A stretch of 64,000 nt of DNA. Source: Selaginella tamariscina. Lineage: Eukaryota > Streptophyta > Lycopodiopsida > Selaginellales > Selaginellaceae. Every line of letters starts with the position of its first letter. The first letter of the stretch is position 1. The stretch is from NCBI GenBank assembly GCA_003024785.1, contig PUQB01000009.1, positions 455,001 to 519,000 of the forward strand, written 5' to 3'. Made by a program: the position numbers and the translations under genes. Under the pieces are notes generated by a model. The model searched no databases. It had not been told where the DNA came from and was given only the letters and a program-made list of their open reading frames with translations. Of the stretch, positions 47,865 through 62,455 are shown piece by piece.

Positions 47865-48413
47865 GTAGCGTTGCCTCTTAAATGCTTTGTAACTCACTTG
47901 TTTGCTCCCTTTCACATTTATCTATTGACACTATATCATTGCCTATCCCTTTATCATTTAATTGTACATCATCTTACAAGATTCAGATATTATAGGCGCT
48001 GAAAAAAGTGATTTAGGAACTGAAGCCAATAAAAATGGTGATGAAAAACTGAAGTGGTCCCCATGGTAATGATGTTTTGAGCTGCATTATTATCCATTTC
48101 CTGCATGAACTCTGTTATTCTGACATGTGGCACAAGAAATTTTTGCCAAACCCCTCTCTTACCTCATGGCAATGCTGAAAATCCATGTGCTCAACTATTT
48201 CATTACATCTGCAAAATGATAGTTAATTAACCTTATAATTATCAGGGTATATTATTTACCTTGTTAATGTGTGACCCATGTTTGAACTAAAAACTTAATT
48301 AATCCTTGAGAATTTATTTTCTGTACAAATATAAACGAAATATACAAAAATACCTTATGTTACATTCATTTACAACTATTCACCACTCTAAGAACTCATT
48401 AACAATTCTTCTT
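47865..48413 (-). pseudogene. Inverted 5' part of FCP1-like copy B
   Basis: Reverse complement of 4793-5350, including the N-terminal coding part of the FCP1-like gene. It is reversed relative to the rest of copy B (from 48666), so this copy cannot encode the full protein. It is bounded by palindrome clusters P3 and P4. Confidence 0.88.
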
Positions 48414-48665
48414 TACGCAGGCCATGGGCGGGATTAATCCCGATGCACCCCGCACAGGGCATGGGTGCGGCCAAATTAATCCGCCGCCCAGACCCTTCAC
48501 GCAGGACATGAGTGGTAAGATTAATCTCACCGGCTTTTCCCAAGGTATGGGTATGTGGCGGGATTAATCCCGCCCACATGCCCTGCGCAGAATGCGGCGA
48601 GATTAATCCCACTGCCTAGGCCCTTCATGCAGGCCATGGGCAATGGGATTAATCGCGCCGCCCTC
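48414..48665. repeat. Palindrome cluster P4
   Basis: Six palindromes, several decayed, with GCAGGCCATGGGC-type spacers. It lies between the inverted 5' part and the continuing FCP1-like sequence. Confidence 0.9.
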
Positions 48666-49600
48666 CACATGTTACCCATGGCCATATTGTGTTGTCGGAT
48701 GTTAATGGTGTTCTGCTTCATCGACAAAGGCCCGAGAATAGAAAAAAAGAAATCAAATAAGAAGATTTTATTTCTTGTCATGGTAAATTTTGATATGATA
48801 TTATTTTTTGTCCATGGTTAACCGTCTCTTTCAAAAGCTTAAGGAGATGGGTGCACTTATGGAGATTTGGTCATGCATGCAGATTCACAACTTGACACCG
48901 CTTCTGAATTTGCTTAAGAAACATTGTAGTGTTGCAGAAGAGGTGATTCGTAAAGATTGGATTTTTGACCAGCAAATGTGTTATAAACCTCTCGAATTTC
49001 ACAATATAAAAAAGGAAAGTAAGCCATATTTCTTCAAGAATGAAATATTAATTGGGCTTCATTAGGAGATCAATCAGTTAAGGATAATGAAGAACACATA
49101 TATCTTAGTGGTAGACGACTCTTCTCAGAAGGCTATGCTTAACCAAAACATTACTTGTATTCCCAATCACTTTCGACCCATATTCTGATACCAATACCAT
49201 GGATGAGCTAGTGAACTATTGGATACATGCCTCAGAAAGAAGAATCTCGAAAACTTTTGTGAGTAGTATCCACTGTATCAAACATTTCCTAACGCTTTTC
49301 TTTCTCGTGATTTTGAGTTTTATAAAATGAAGGATAACAACTAGGCGCTTTACAATATTATTCGTAAGGAACGTCATTTTTTAAATGAGCCTTTATGCAG
49401 ACCTCGTCTTATCACATCTTATGTATTAACAAGGATGGCAACTTCTAATTGCATTCGTGAGAGTTTTAGGTAGTGGCAACAACATCAAGATATTGACCAA
49501 AATGATTCGATTAATCCGGAGAGTGATGATTTAGACAAAATAAGGAGATTTTTCTGTATGGTTAGGAAGAAAGTATTTATAAAAAAATTAACATATTGAT
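48666..49600 (+). pseudogene. FCP1/HAD-type phosphatase-like gene, broken (copy B)
   Basis: It aligns with 5350-6250 of copy A. It starts inside the domain (HGHIVLLDVNGVL region) and keeps LFQKLKEMGAL, VAEEVIRKDWIFDQ, and, further on, LVVDDSSQKAMLNQN, where copy A has VDDSPQKAML. Each copy has frame breaks the other lacks: here the VDDS segment keeps LVV before it, which copy A has lost, while the first motif is better in copy A. It lacks its own 5' end, which lies inverted upstream. Not functional. Confidence 0.82.
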
Positions 49601-49769
49601 AAGGAAATGATTTCATTTGTAATTATGTTTGATAGTATTTTTTAATTATTGTAAACTATTTTTAGAATGAAGAATAATATGAATATTCTAAGATATTTTA
49701 GGAATATTCCTTACTAAGTAAGATTATTAAAGGATTAATTTATTAATTAATTAATATTTAAGGCTTAAT

Positions 49770-50217
49770 TACATATTAATTAAATAATTAATTAATAATT
49801 AAAACTTAAGTATTAATTAGCAATTTATTTTATATTCCCATTTTCACATATCATGCCCATTTTAGTTACAACGTGCATTTAATTTTTCTTTTGTTATGAT
49901 AAATAACTTTTAATGCTTTTTTCAATTAAATAATAGATTTAAAAAGCTCATTTTATGTGAAAGTCTCACCAATCTTTAAATTTATATCATGTTATATATT
50001 TTATGTTTTTGATATGTTACTTTGGTGTTTTTTCAAATTGATATTTTAATATTATAATTATTCCTCTATTTCATATATAAACATGTTGATGTATTTAATT
50101 TACATGAAAAATATATTGCAATTTATCATTATATATTTTAATAAATTTAAATTAATGATATAAGAAAATAAACTAAACTCTTCTTACAATATATAGGTGT
50201 ACATATATATTTAAAAC

Positions 50218-50258
<41 letters not shown>

Positions 50259-51205
50259 CACACACACACACACACATAGAGAGTGAGAGAGAGAAATAAA
50301 CATAATAATTATTTTATTAATAATAAGAATATCATTTTTTACAATTAAATCTGTGTAACATAATTTGTTTGCTAAAATAATTGAAAAAAAATAAATTATG
50401 TTTTATGAAATTTTTAGATAAAACATTTATTCTTAACAAAATCAATAGTAATAATACTCAATGATTTTCATTTATCAAAATCAATATCTTTTTGTATTAG
50501 TTTTTAAGATTTTATAATGTGAATATCAAATTGTTCATACATAAAATATTTATTGTTCATTATATTTTTCACACACGTATTCTTCATAATTAATACATTA
50601 ATATTAAATATTTGCATTATTAATTTATATTAAAAGATACACATATATTTTATAGTCTACATTTATAATATAAGTGTGAAATATAAAATGTAATCAAGGT
50701 TGTTTTAATGCTAAATTTTATTTAAAACATGGAAATAACAAAAAATTAGAATATATTAATAATGTGAGGTACCCCTAAATAAATAAAATCTAAAGTGAGA
50801 TATGTTTTTAAGATATAATACATCATTGTCTCAATTATGTATTAAATCTTGAAAACATATCTTTACTTTAAATTTTATTTAAATAAAAATAATCATAAAA
50901 TATAAAATATATTAATATGTTTAAGAAAAAAAGACTTAGTTATACAATAAATTTAAAAGTATAACAAAAAAAATTTAGTGTGATATATATTATTATAAAT
51001 AAAAGTTAAAAATTTAAAAATAAAGCTCCTACACTTAAAAAAAAGATTGTATCCTAAGTAAATTATAAGAGTAAATACGGGTTTCAAACTTACTAGTATA
51101 ACTTTCTATTTTTATTAATGATATTTATTAATAATGAATTTATTTCCAATGTCTTTAAATAATTTTCTTAAAGGAATTCATTTAAGAAAAGTAAGAACCT
51201 TTATA
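49770..51205. repeat. Extra AT-rich segment in copy B
   Basis: Absent from copy A, between positions matching 6430 and 6515. It contains a long TA tract with CA (about 50221-50278). Near 49856 it has a phrase shared with the inverted repeat at 30663, and 51030-51205 resembles 55950-56130. It is probably an insertion in B or a deletion in A. Confidence 0.6.
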
Positions 51206-51206
51206 A

Positions 51207-52394
51207 ATCTTTGTTACAATCATCAACTTAATAATTAAATTTAATTTTAGTAAGCTTATTACTCCTTCATTTAAATATAATGAGTTTGTAAAATGTTATA
51301 TTGATAATCTTTTTGGACATTGTTTTTTATTATCAACCACATTAGTTTTATGAAAAATTCACAGTCTTTTTAAGGTTTAATCTTTAAAATCTTTTAATAA
51401 AGATCAAAACTTATAAATAAATATTGAAAACTTAAGAATGTTATTAATAAACATTATAATTATTTGTTAGTGCTCATATCTTCGCATTATTATGTATAAT
51501 CAATACTTTTTATTATTAATATTCAACCTTTTGGAGCGGCTTTTTAAAGTTAAATACTTTATTAATATTAAATTTAAGATGCATACAACTTGGTTAAAAT
51601 TCACCTAAAAAAAATAAAATAGTGATTCACACATGATATAAACATTTTAAGTACACAACGATGTTATTTAATCTCACCAATTATTTTTTTATACATAATA
51701 AATAATATTTTCATAAGTTTTTAAATCATTTAGCTTGATGATATCTTAACATATTCTTAAAGTTAAATGTTATATTCGACATATGTTGCAAAATTTATTT
51801 AAATTGACCAACTTAAATATTCATAATATATAACACTAGGAAACATGTAAGTATTAACTATTGTAAAAATAATTAATTTTAATTCAATGCAATGCAAGTT
51901 TATAAATACCTTAAGTATTGATAAATAAGAAGAAAATTAATATATAATGGAATTATTTATATACCTTTGACCATGACTTCATTTGAAAAGTGTAAAGTAA
52001 TATTCTTAAGAAAGTATTTATATTTATGTACTTTAGAAGTTTTTATGTGATTAGAGTTTATTCTCAATATAAAAAGTTTTTTTAATGTTATATACACGTT
52101 TTTATATCTTATTTGTTTATCTTAACTATTTATGAATTAATCAATTTTTTTATTAATTGATTTTACCATTTTAATCACACACACACATATTTTGTATACA
52201 TAATATATATTATGCTATATAAATGTAAAAATGTGTATGTACAAGAATCTAAAAATATAATATTTGTGTATTTCACATCAATATAAAATTAAAATATTAT
52301 ATACCATAGTGTTAACAATTAATATATAATGTACATAAATCACACATTCGTGTGTGTGTGAGTGTGTGCAATAACATGTACATGATATACATAT

Positions 52395-52436
<42 letters not shown>

Positions 52437-55285
52437 ATGAAGATGTAAAATTAGATAAAAAAATTCAAGAGAAATATTGATTTTAGAAATGGTTTTTTTA
52501 AGTTTTTTTATTTTAGTAAGAAACATTAAATTTAAAATTTATTAATCAATCTTTATATAATCCAAGATACATTCATACCTATATATGTTTCACAAAGAAA
52601 AACATAAAACTTGAACTTTATTTTCAATATTACTATTAATAACTTCAAATCAAGCTCATCTTTTTAAATTATTTAATTGTGTTCCCTTGTCATGTATATA
52701 TATTATTCGACATTCAATTATATATATACATATACAAACATCTCCATAGTTATATAATAACTAATATTTTTTAAAATTAAAATGAAGAAAATACAAACGA
52801 TGACAAATATTATAACCTTCGTCCAAAGATTTAATAAAGTTTATGAATTTTTATCTTTTTATAAAATATAAATAATTATATAGATTTTATTTTTTTACAT
52901 ATTAATCTTGTTTTATGAAATTAGTAAGATTTTTATATTTAATTCTTCTATTGAAAATTCAAAATCATTATTAAATTTATTTTCAAATATCCATATGCAT
53001 ATTCACGCTCATGCTCATGTCACATCTTGAGTTTATTAACAATTGTCAATCAATAAATATATTTCAAAGAATAAATGTTTTTATTATCTTCAATAAGCCT
53101 ACAAAAAATAAAAAGTAATAATATCTTTCAATAACATTACTTAAGATAAATTTAAAGAGATATGAGAATGATGTATGTATATTATTTCATGTAAGAAACA
53201 TAAAATTATTAGTGATCATCATCTTTATTAATTATTAATATAATATTACAATGTTCACCATCTTTGTGTGGCTTATGAAGAGTTTAAAAAAAAATTATGA
53301 ATAATAAGAATTATAAATAAGATTATAAATCACTAGTTTTATAATATGTGATCAAAGATAATGAAAAAACTCATTACATCGAATGATTAGCTTAATAAGT
53401 TCATAATTGAAATGAATAGTTTTAATATATATATACACCACTACTTATTGCAATTAATTTCAACTTGTCATAAGAGATTATTTATAACTAAGTTTATAAT
53501 TAATGATGTATTTTATTATGATAATTTAGTAGGGCAGCTTAAACTGAGAAACAAAAGAAATCAACTATTAAGTGTATAATTGGGTTTAACATACCTTAAG
53601 AAATCTTATAAATAATCATGTTTTGTGTCAATAAAATTATAATAAAAAATTAAAATTTTCATGTTGCTTAAGCCATTTTATATGGGTCAAAAGATATGCA
53701 TGTAAATATAATATTTATACTACCAATATTAATATAATGCATTTGATCAAAACAAAATATGAAAGTTTTATTATTAACATTTTAGTTATAGTATCAATGA
53801 TATGTTAAATGTTAAATAATATGTAAATGTAAAATAAATAAATAAAATAACGAACCCTCCAAGACACAATTTTGAGCATATTGGCATGTTTCATTTTCTT
53901 TATATATTCTTTATATAAGCTTATAAGCAAATTGACTAACTCAAACAAAAATAAAAAATAATCAAGTATATAATGTAAGAAAAGGTGTATCATTCTAGCA
54001 TCATTCTTTATAATTCTAAGTGATGCTTGTATATTACATTTAGCACATGTGAAGAACAAATTAATGTGAATAAACATTAATTTATTAATTAATTATTCTC
54101 ACTTGTACTCACCTTTTAAAGGAAGATCATCCAATGCAAAGTCATTTAAAAAGTACATTTAAAATAATTAAAGAAAACTTACTTAAATTATCAAATTTTA
54201 TTTTGAATATTCTATTAATGTTATCAATTTTTTAATTGCTAATTAAGAACTCATAACATGTATTATTTTGATGTTACGAGTTCTTAATTAACAATTAAAA
54301 CTTATAATACAATTAAGAACTCATAACATTAAAACTCATCATTATTTGGGCAAAAAACTTACAATACAATGATAAAAGGTCCACAAATGTAAATAATTTA
54401 TTATAATTATAATTATATATATATATATAAATATGTTTATATATAAATAAAAATAAATATACAACTGCACAATGGGTTAGTGTTTATATGTTTTTCTTCA
54501 TGCTTTTGCTTTGCACAATAATTGATAATATTGTTGACACTGTTAATGCAATTATCATTATCGACTAAAACATCTTCATATTTTTTCTAAACTCTTTAAT
54601 ATTTGATTCAATTTTACCTTTTCTAGTTATAATATAAGTCATAAATTGTCGCTTTTAATTTAGACCTTATGTGTACAACTTATGAACATATGTGGAAAAC
54701 CTCATGCACCTAATTATGTAAATAATTAATATTCTCAATTAATAATTGAATTAAAATTTGTGTTTAAGATAGACTTATGAAAAGCTTCGATGAAAAGAAT
54801 TCTTTTTTTAAATTAATATTGGGCTTGCATCTTTTATTATGAGAATTTAAAATACCCTTAAACAAATGTAATGGCTAGTTCCATCCTATTTTTTTATATA
54901 TATTTGGTTCTTAAGATTAATTTGATTATTTATTTCGGAAGATATCCCATTATTATTACATTTTAATTACTTGACCAAATCAAAATTAAAAGTTGATAAT
55001 TATTGATGAGACTGACACAAAATTATTAGGTTCAAAGTAATCTTGGGCGTGAATAGAAAATATTTTTTCAAATAATGTATTACTTAAGTTGTTATCACGA
55101 GATTGAATAAAATATGTGTCATTTATGAATAAGGTACATAGAATCTTTTATAACAACTAATCAACCCCTTTTTAATTGGTTTAAAAGAGAAGAATAATAT
55201 TCTTACACTTATAATCTGTGTGAGAAATAACTCTAACAATTGATCTATGATATACTAAGTTATCAATTCATGTTAATATTTATCA
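51207..55285. repeat. AT-rich unit, copy B of the direct duplication
   Basis: It aligns base for base, with small indels, to about 6515-10504. Similarity stops at 55285 in B and 10504 in A. No coding signal. A microsatellite near 52330-52440 is expanded in B. Confidence 0.85.
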
Positions 55286-55289
55286 TAAT

Positions 55290-57130
55290 GTTAATAAAAA
55301 TAACAACTCCCTATATAAATGGAGTTAAAAGGAAAGCATTATTGTTTAACCGTTATTACTATCAATGTACTAATAATTTTTTAAACCACATTAGGTAGAA
55401 TAACATTTTCTACTTTGGACATGCCATAAATTCATAAAAGGTTTGCATATTAAAATGCCTACACAATATCCTTATATTTGTCAAAGACTTAGATTCATGA
55501 AGAATTAGGGTAGGAAGGAAAAATTCTTATTAAAATTCATATTATAGCTATTATAGATAAATCACTAGAGAATTAATAAACTTTGTAAAATATATAACTA
55601 AACCGTACTTAAGATTTTATAAAAGATAATATGAAGTAAATAAATTATCAAGGCGCACCTTAGCTATTTATGTAAACTCTATAGAATTTTATTAAGTAGT
55701 TGTTTAGTGTGTTCTAAATTTTACAATTGAATTTTATAAGAGTGGTATTATACCTTTGCCCTTAGCACTTTGAATGAACAAGCTAATATTTAAACTCTTA
55801 AGTATAATCTTCTATTTTTATATCTTATTCAATCTAAAGACTTTAGAAGAATATGAAAAATATGTGTTAACATAAAAAAAATATAGGTCTTATGCACTTT
55901 TGTGAATGAAGTGAGAAAATATGACAAGCATATGTTATGAGAGCCCTCACATAAAAGAAAGATTATCTTTTATTTATAAGAGAAGGTATATGAATTTCAA
56001 ATTTATTAGTATGTCTTTATGTTATCATTAATGGAAAATGTGGTTATTAATTATCCCTATGGAGCTTCATCTTCAACGTTTTAAAATCATTTTCTTAAAA
56101 GAATTATTTGAAAAGGTAGGAAAAACCTTTATCAATCTTTAACATAATTATATTAAATTTAATTATTACGTTGATTTGACATAGCTTTCTTGGGATTTAA
56201 GGTGTATATAACATATTTAAAATTCCACAAGAAAAGTAAAAATTATATTTTGCACATGGTTTGGATATTTGAGCCTATAAGAATGTTGTTTGATTTTATT
56301 AATATATCCATTAGTTTTCAATACATAACAACAATATCTTTTATAAGTTTTTTAAAGGTGTTTATTATGATTTATCTCAATGATATTTAATAAATTTAAA
56401 ATTTTGAAGGTTATGTTCGACACTTATGTAAAAGTTACTAAATTACGATCTTTATGCCAAATTAAAGATTAACAATATATAGCACTAAAAACAATTAAGT
56501 TTCAACTAGTCTAAAAATAAGTGATTTTTAATTCAATGTAATGCAAAGTTTATAATTTTAGTTAAAATAAAAGAGAATTAATATATTCTAGTTTATATTG
56601 TTAATATTAATTATTTACATACTAATTATAAAGTAATATTCTTATGAAAAGTGTTCATATTTATGAAAGAGTTCATACATAACAGTTGCTCAACCATTTG
56701 TGTTGTCTTCATCTCTTATATATATGTATACATACTTTTTAAGAATATTTTTAACATGGAAATTGATTGTCTATTCTTAAATACCTTAATATATATTTCT
56801 ATTTTTCAAATATTATAAAATATTTTAACATGACATCAACATAGTATTTACATATTTTAATATTGACATGAACACATTCTAATGATTCATGAGTAAGGAA
56901 AGGAACTATATAATCTGATTTATGATTGTTAATATAATAATGTGCCAAGCCACATGTATAGATGATATTAAGAGTACATATATAAATAAGAATATGTATA
57001 TATGCATACACACTATATATACATTATAAGATTTTAATAGTAATATTTATTTTTATAGTGAAAATTCTTATAGAGAAATTTATTTTTATTGTTTTATGAA
57101 TGCAAAATTGCTTAACAAATAAGTATATAT
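55290..57130. repeat. Diverged partial copies of the AT-rich unit
   Basis: 55950-56130 resembles 51030-51215, 56300-56660 resembles 6950-7300, and 56730-57130 resembles 19015-19410, all in the same orientation. This suggests an older tandem copy of the same long repeat. Confidence 0.6.
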
Positions 57131-58560
57131 TTATATGAATTATACGGAGATGATAGTAATTAACTAATACAAAACTAAATTAAAAAATATTACTAAACCT
57201 TTTAAACCTTAACACTAGTGAATTAGTCATGCTTCTTTTATTAATAATTAAAATAAAAGTTTTTTAAACTAGAAATTACCAACCTATTTTAAATACAAAG
57301 ATGAATAAGTATATGAATATTTATTTAAATAGGGATATTTTCAATATAAAATCATATGTTGTTATAACATTGAATCCAAGTTAAAATACTATATTATAAT
57401 TTGATTATAACATAAATAATAATGTTTTATTTCTGAATTAAGTACTTACTTAATATGAGATTTTGCTAACAAGATTATATTGGTTATGGTGGTAATAATG
57501 CTTTCTTATTAAAGAGGAACATAATCAAAACACTTTTTAATATTAAAAATTAAAACACTAAAATGAATAAATTGATTTTTTTTTTTTGGTCTTTGAAATA
57601 AAAATATAATTGATACACAAGAAACAAGTAATAACATTTAATATATGAAAAAATGATAAATATAGTTCATAAAAATTTTATAACAATTATATAAAAAAGA
57701 AAAATAACATTGAATTTATATAATTCGAAGGTTAAATATAATATACTAAAGAAGACATATATTTATTGTCTACTTATTCTAATTATTAATTATTAATTTG
57801 TGATACATATATAACCTTCAATTTTAGATACATATGTTGACTTTATTATTTTTAGTTATATTATTAAAAAAAAAAACATTCATATGTTGTTTATAATTGA
57901 ATTATATACTTTTGGAGTATAAAAATAAACCTTACTTAAAACGTATTTGAAAACATAAAATCGTAATAATTATAACAACTGATCTTACAATGGTTTTGAA
58001 ATAAGGTATAGTGTGTGTATATATATATATAAAACTTACAAGTACAAAAGTTAAAATGAAAAAAAGAAAAATCGAATTCAAAAGGTAAAATAAGTACATT
58101 TCCACAGACTCATTAAAATATTCATACAAATACCCAATATAAAAATTAATATTAATATTATATATAAAGCATTCATTATTATTATTTTGAGCTAAGACGA
58201 GGTCCTTGATTTTTATATTAAAATTAAATTTCTTTTAATTTTTTATTATAACTTCTATAATAAAATATTAAAAATTAAATGATAATTATGATAAATACAT
58301 GATATAATTACCTTAATTATACATAATTTAAAACATTAAATGGTTCACTACATTATTTTTTTATTTTTTTCATACAAAGATTTTTCATCTACTGTAATAC
58401 ATAAATTCTTCATTTTTCATATGTATATTAAACAAATTTGTTTAAATTGGATAATAAATACTCTTCCTTTCTTCTTTACCATAATTAAATAAATTTTATT
58501 TAATATTTATATTTGTATGTTCATAGATATTATTAATTAAACATTAAAGTATAGTATAAC
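57130..58560. other. AT-rich intergenic DNA
   Basis: No gene, no clear repeat except short TA and A runs. The inverted duplication starts at about 58568. Confidence 0.55.
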
Positions 58561-58604
58561 TTTCTATAATTCTCTCTCACGCACGCGCGCGCACGCACAC
58601 ACCT

Positions 58605-58765
58605 GCAAGTGTCCACTTTCAAGGCTTTCTGAGGTATCAAACATGCCAAAGACTCTTAATCTCTGGGCCTCACCGGTGCTTAAGATGTAAAACACAAGGC
58701 CACCAGGAATCCCCAGCTTCCAAGTCTTGTGTGTTTAATCCATTGTCTATCCAAGCCTCATTTTC
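58605..58765 (-). pseudogene. First exon of the unrecognised divergent gene (right copy)
   Basis: Reverse complement of about 25805-25970, with NEAWIDNGLNTQDLEAGD and the same change of frame. The downstream exons seen at 26040-26472 are missing, since the duplication ends here. Confidence 0.5.
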
Positions 58766-59159
58766 CCTATATACATAGATATTATATGTATATACATTTT
58801 GTGTATATGTGTATTCTCTCTCTATATATATATCATACATATACATGTTCTCTCTCTTTATCATGCATGTCTCTACATATATCTATCATATATGTCTCTT
58901 CTCTCTCTAATCATACGTATACATATACATGTCTCTTCGCTCTCTCAATATCATACATATGCATGTCTCTCTCTCTCTCTCTATTATACATATACATGAT
59001 AGATAGAATCGTGTATATGTATGATAGAAAGAATATAGAGAGAGAAGAGACATTTATATGTATATGTATGATATAGAGAGCGACATGTATATGTACGATA
59101 TATATAGAGAGACAGACAGACAGAGAGATTAACTACTTTTTTAGTTTGCTAACTGATAT

Positions 59160-60856
59160 AAATTAAGTAGCTGAGGGAGAGTACTGAGGTAGAAGGTCTT
59201 CACGTCGGCAGTGGGGAGTACTAGAGATTTATCCTTTTGTATAACTTATGTTATATGTTAAGAACTCTCTCTCCCGCCCCCGCCCTCTCTCTCTCTCACA
59301 CACGCACAGGTATGATGTACTCAGTATGCAGGTGGACTCACAAGTCGACGATATAGAAGCAGAGTATATTAAAGATGTTATGAAGAAGAGAAGATGACTT
59401 TGCTCACCATTCAGGTCTGTATATATGATTGATACACACATGCACACACACACAAGCTCATATGTGTGTATGAATACATTATGTATATATTGTATACAAA
59501 TTTTTAATGTATCGAGCAGTTTAAGTAAGATATATGAGATCAGCATTCACAGCATGGACGTTTTACACACAGCAGAAATTGAGAAAGAGGCTTGCTAGCG
59601 TAGAATGCTGTGGAACATTCCCAGCGTAGAATGCTTGGACGTGCTTTCCAGGCATGCAGAAGTTCAAGAGATTGCAGCTATCTGCTGAGAAGTCCATACG
59701 ACGGCATTATCTAGCACGCATATGGTATAACCGTTTTACGGCGTGTGTGCATAAATATATCTATATACACACACATGTATGTATTTGTATGCATGTCAAT
59801 ATAGGTTGCATAGTCTATATACATGTTGTCGGAGAGCGTGGGCATCTCTTGTGAGGCAAAGACTTCGCGAGGATGAACGACACAGGTACTTATAGACGTG
59901 GTGTATGTGTCTCTACTCATTTTATAACACAATATATATGTATTATGTGCATATATACAAACTAATCATGTTTTGATTATATGATGATAATAATAATAAT
60001 ATCGGAGAGAGAAGCAATTAGTTCGTAATTTGCAAGTAAAACAGAGAGAGTGTGTTGGGCGAAGAGCAGTAATTGCTATTTTTCTTTGCATTTAAGGTTT
60101 ACCACTAGTTTACCATCATATCTATATAGATTTACTTGCATTTAGAAGGTACATAGACATATAGTGCATGTGTCGGTGTTGTACATATACATACAACTAT
60201 ATGTATATGTAACTTCTAACATGTATCTCTCTCTCCCCCCCTCTCTCTCTCTATTATCTATCTATATATATATAATATAGATTGATTTACAGGTTGGAAT
60301 AGAAATTAGCAGAGAAATAGGAGCTCGACGGGATCGTATATTCTATATACTAATAAGAAGAAAGGCTGCACTTGCCTTCAAATTCTGGCAAAGATATCCA
60401 ACTAGAAGGTATTAGAAAATAATAATATACTATAGTAATGTGTGTGTGTGTGTGTGTGTGTGTAGAGAGACGAAGAAATCACTCTGCTAGGAGTATTATA
60501 TGTTGTATATTTGATTTGTAAAGCACGTGATGAGAGCAAGAAGAGAATGGCAAAATCGAGGTACTATATATACGTTGACGCACGTCCTTACGTACATACA
60601 TACATATACATGCAGGCTTATACATCTGTATACATACGATTGTATATAATATGATATATTAAAAATTGTTGTCTTTTGATAGGCTTGCAAATGCATTTGC
60701 AAAATGGATAAGGTTCCTTGGTCAGATGCAAGATTAAGAAGACATTTTAATGATTTTCATGAGAATATTCTCGAGGAGAAATGGAAGAGAACCTGCAAGA
60801 AATGTGAGTTCAATAGATTGAAGTGGAGCTTCCAGGCTTGAATATGGTACATGCAG

Positions 60857-60887
<31 letters not shown>

Positions 60888-61110
60888 TCTATATATATAT
60901 ATATATATATCCCTCCCCCCTCTCTGGTTTGATATTTATATATTTGTGACAATGATTAAAATCAAAGATTATGTGGCCATTCTGGAGAAGGAGAATATTC
61001 AAATACGAACGGAATGTGATAGGCTAGGTCGCATTATTGACACTGGTGAATGGGATCAAGCGTGTAATGGAGATCGAACAGGCAAGAATAGACACATACA
61101 TATATGTTAT
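59160..61110 (+). pseudogene. W-repeat/coiled-coil gene, 3'-truncated right copy
   Basis: Plus-strand counterpart of 22440-25400. Exon-like pieces lie near 59165-59230, 59310-59415, 59530-59750, 59825-59886, 60005-60100, 60292-60409, 60465-60560, 60683-60845 and 60950-61085. It keeps parts the left copy lost (WYNRFTACV at about 59727-59753, a longer RAWASL exon, and a normal GATAG acceptor at about 60682). It has lost parts the left copy keeps (internal deletions near 59590-59660, 60075-60090 and 60720-60800). The last three exons are absent because homology stops at about 61320. Not functional as it stands. Confidence 0.62.
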
Positions 61111-61319
61111 GCATGTATATGTATCCGCATACATGTACGTATATCCGTAGACAACACATGTACTTGCAATATGTCCATATATACTACATTATCACTAACA
61201 TGCATGGTTTTTACCCTTTTCTATCATGTTTGATGAGCTGTGTTAATTTCCATGGAAGACACACACGTATGCACACAGACATACACTGTATGTATTATGT
61301 GAATATAATGTACACACAC

Positions 61320-62455
61320 AAGAAAAACGTACAAAAATAGAGGGGGAAATAAAATAAACTTGTTATCAAATCATAATGAATTTAATTTATTCATAAATTT
61401 ATTAAATTAAAAGACATTATTATATTGTGAGAAAATTTCCTAAATTTTCATATTTTTATTCAACTTCTTTTTTAAAATCCAACATTAACCCTGGTCAAAC
61501 TTACTGTGATATTAAGTTTATCAGAAAAATCAAATTAATGAATTGAATATCTCACTAGATTAAATGAATAATCAATCTATTTTAAAACAATATTTAAATA
61601 ATAAATAAATAAAGTCTACTTTAAGTTAAATGCTCATTTAAATAAACATATATTATTCAAATACTATTTTTAAATAATAAGCACAAAAAGCATAATGTGG
61701 AAAAAAAAATCTTTATTACGAAAGCATAATTAAACATTATAAAATATACTTTAGACATCTCTATACTTTTTGATTTAAATAATAATAATAAACTCTAAAT
61801 CATACATAAAGTTAGTGAACTTAAATGAATCTCAATGAATGTCTCATAATAAATAAATAATGTTTTTAAAAATAATTATTGTGGACAACATATATTATTT
61901 ACTATAGTAAACATATATTAATTAATTTATTAAACATGTTATTTTAATATTCTCAAAATAATAAGCACAATGTGGAACAACATCGAAACTATTATAAAAT
62001 TATGAGGTGAGCATATAAGGACGGTATAAACAATTTGATCTTAACAGTTATAAATAATTTGATTTCTACTATTAAACATAAATTAAATTTTGGTTTATAT
62101 TCAATTTAAAATAATTATACATACCAATCAAAGGTTGTAAATATTTAAATCTCCATTATTAAAACTTAAATTAGATTTAAGACAATATTATACCAAACAA
62201 CAATTGTAAATAATTTAATTTCCACGGTTAAAACTTAAATATTCAAGTTAAATCAATACTGTTCTAATACTTAGAAATTAGCTGTCACAATATTATTATT
62301 TAATATATGTTTAAATAATATATTAAACATAAATAATGTTTCATTAATAGTTTAATTTACATTTTATTATTAAACTCTGGTGGCATTCTCTCCTCAACAA
62401 AACCTGTTAATATTACAGCGTCCTTTTGGCTTGCAATAAACTCCTTTCTTCCACG
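61320..62455. other. Non-matching AT-rich segment in the right arm
   Basis: No coding signal. 61350-61590 resembles 22120-22320 in the same orientation although the arms around it are inverted. The remainder has repeated TAAATAATTTGATT-like phrases. Confidence 0.5.
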
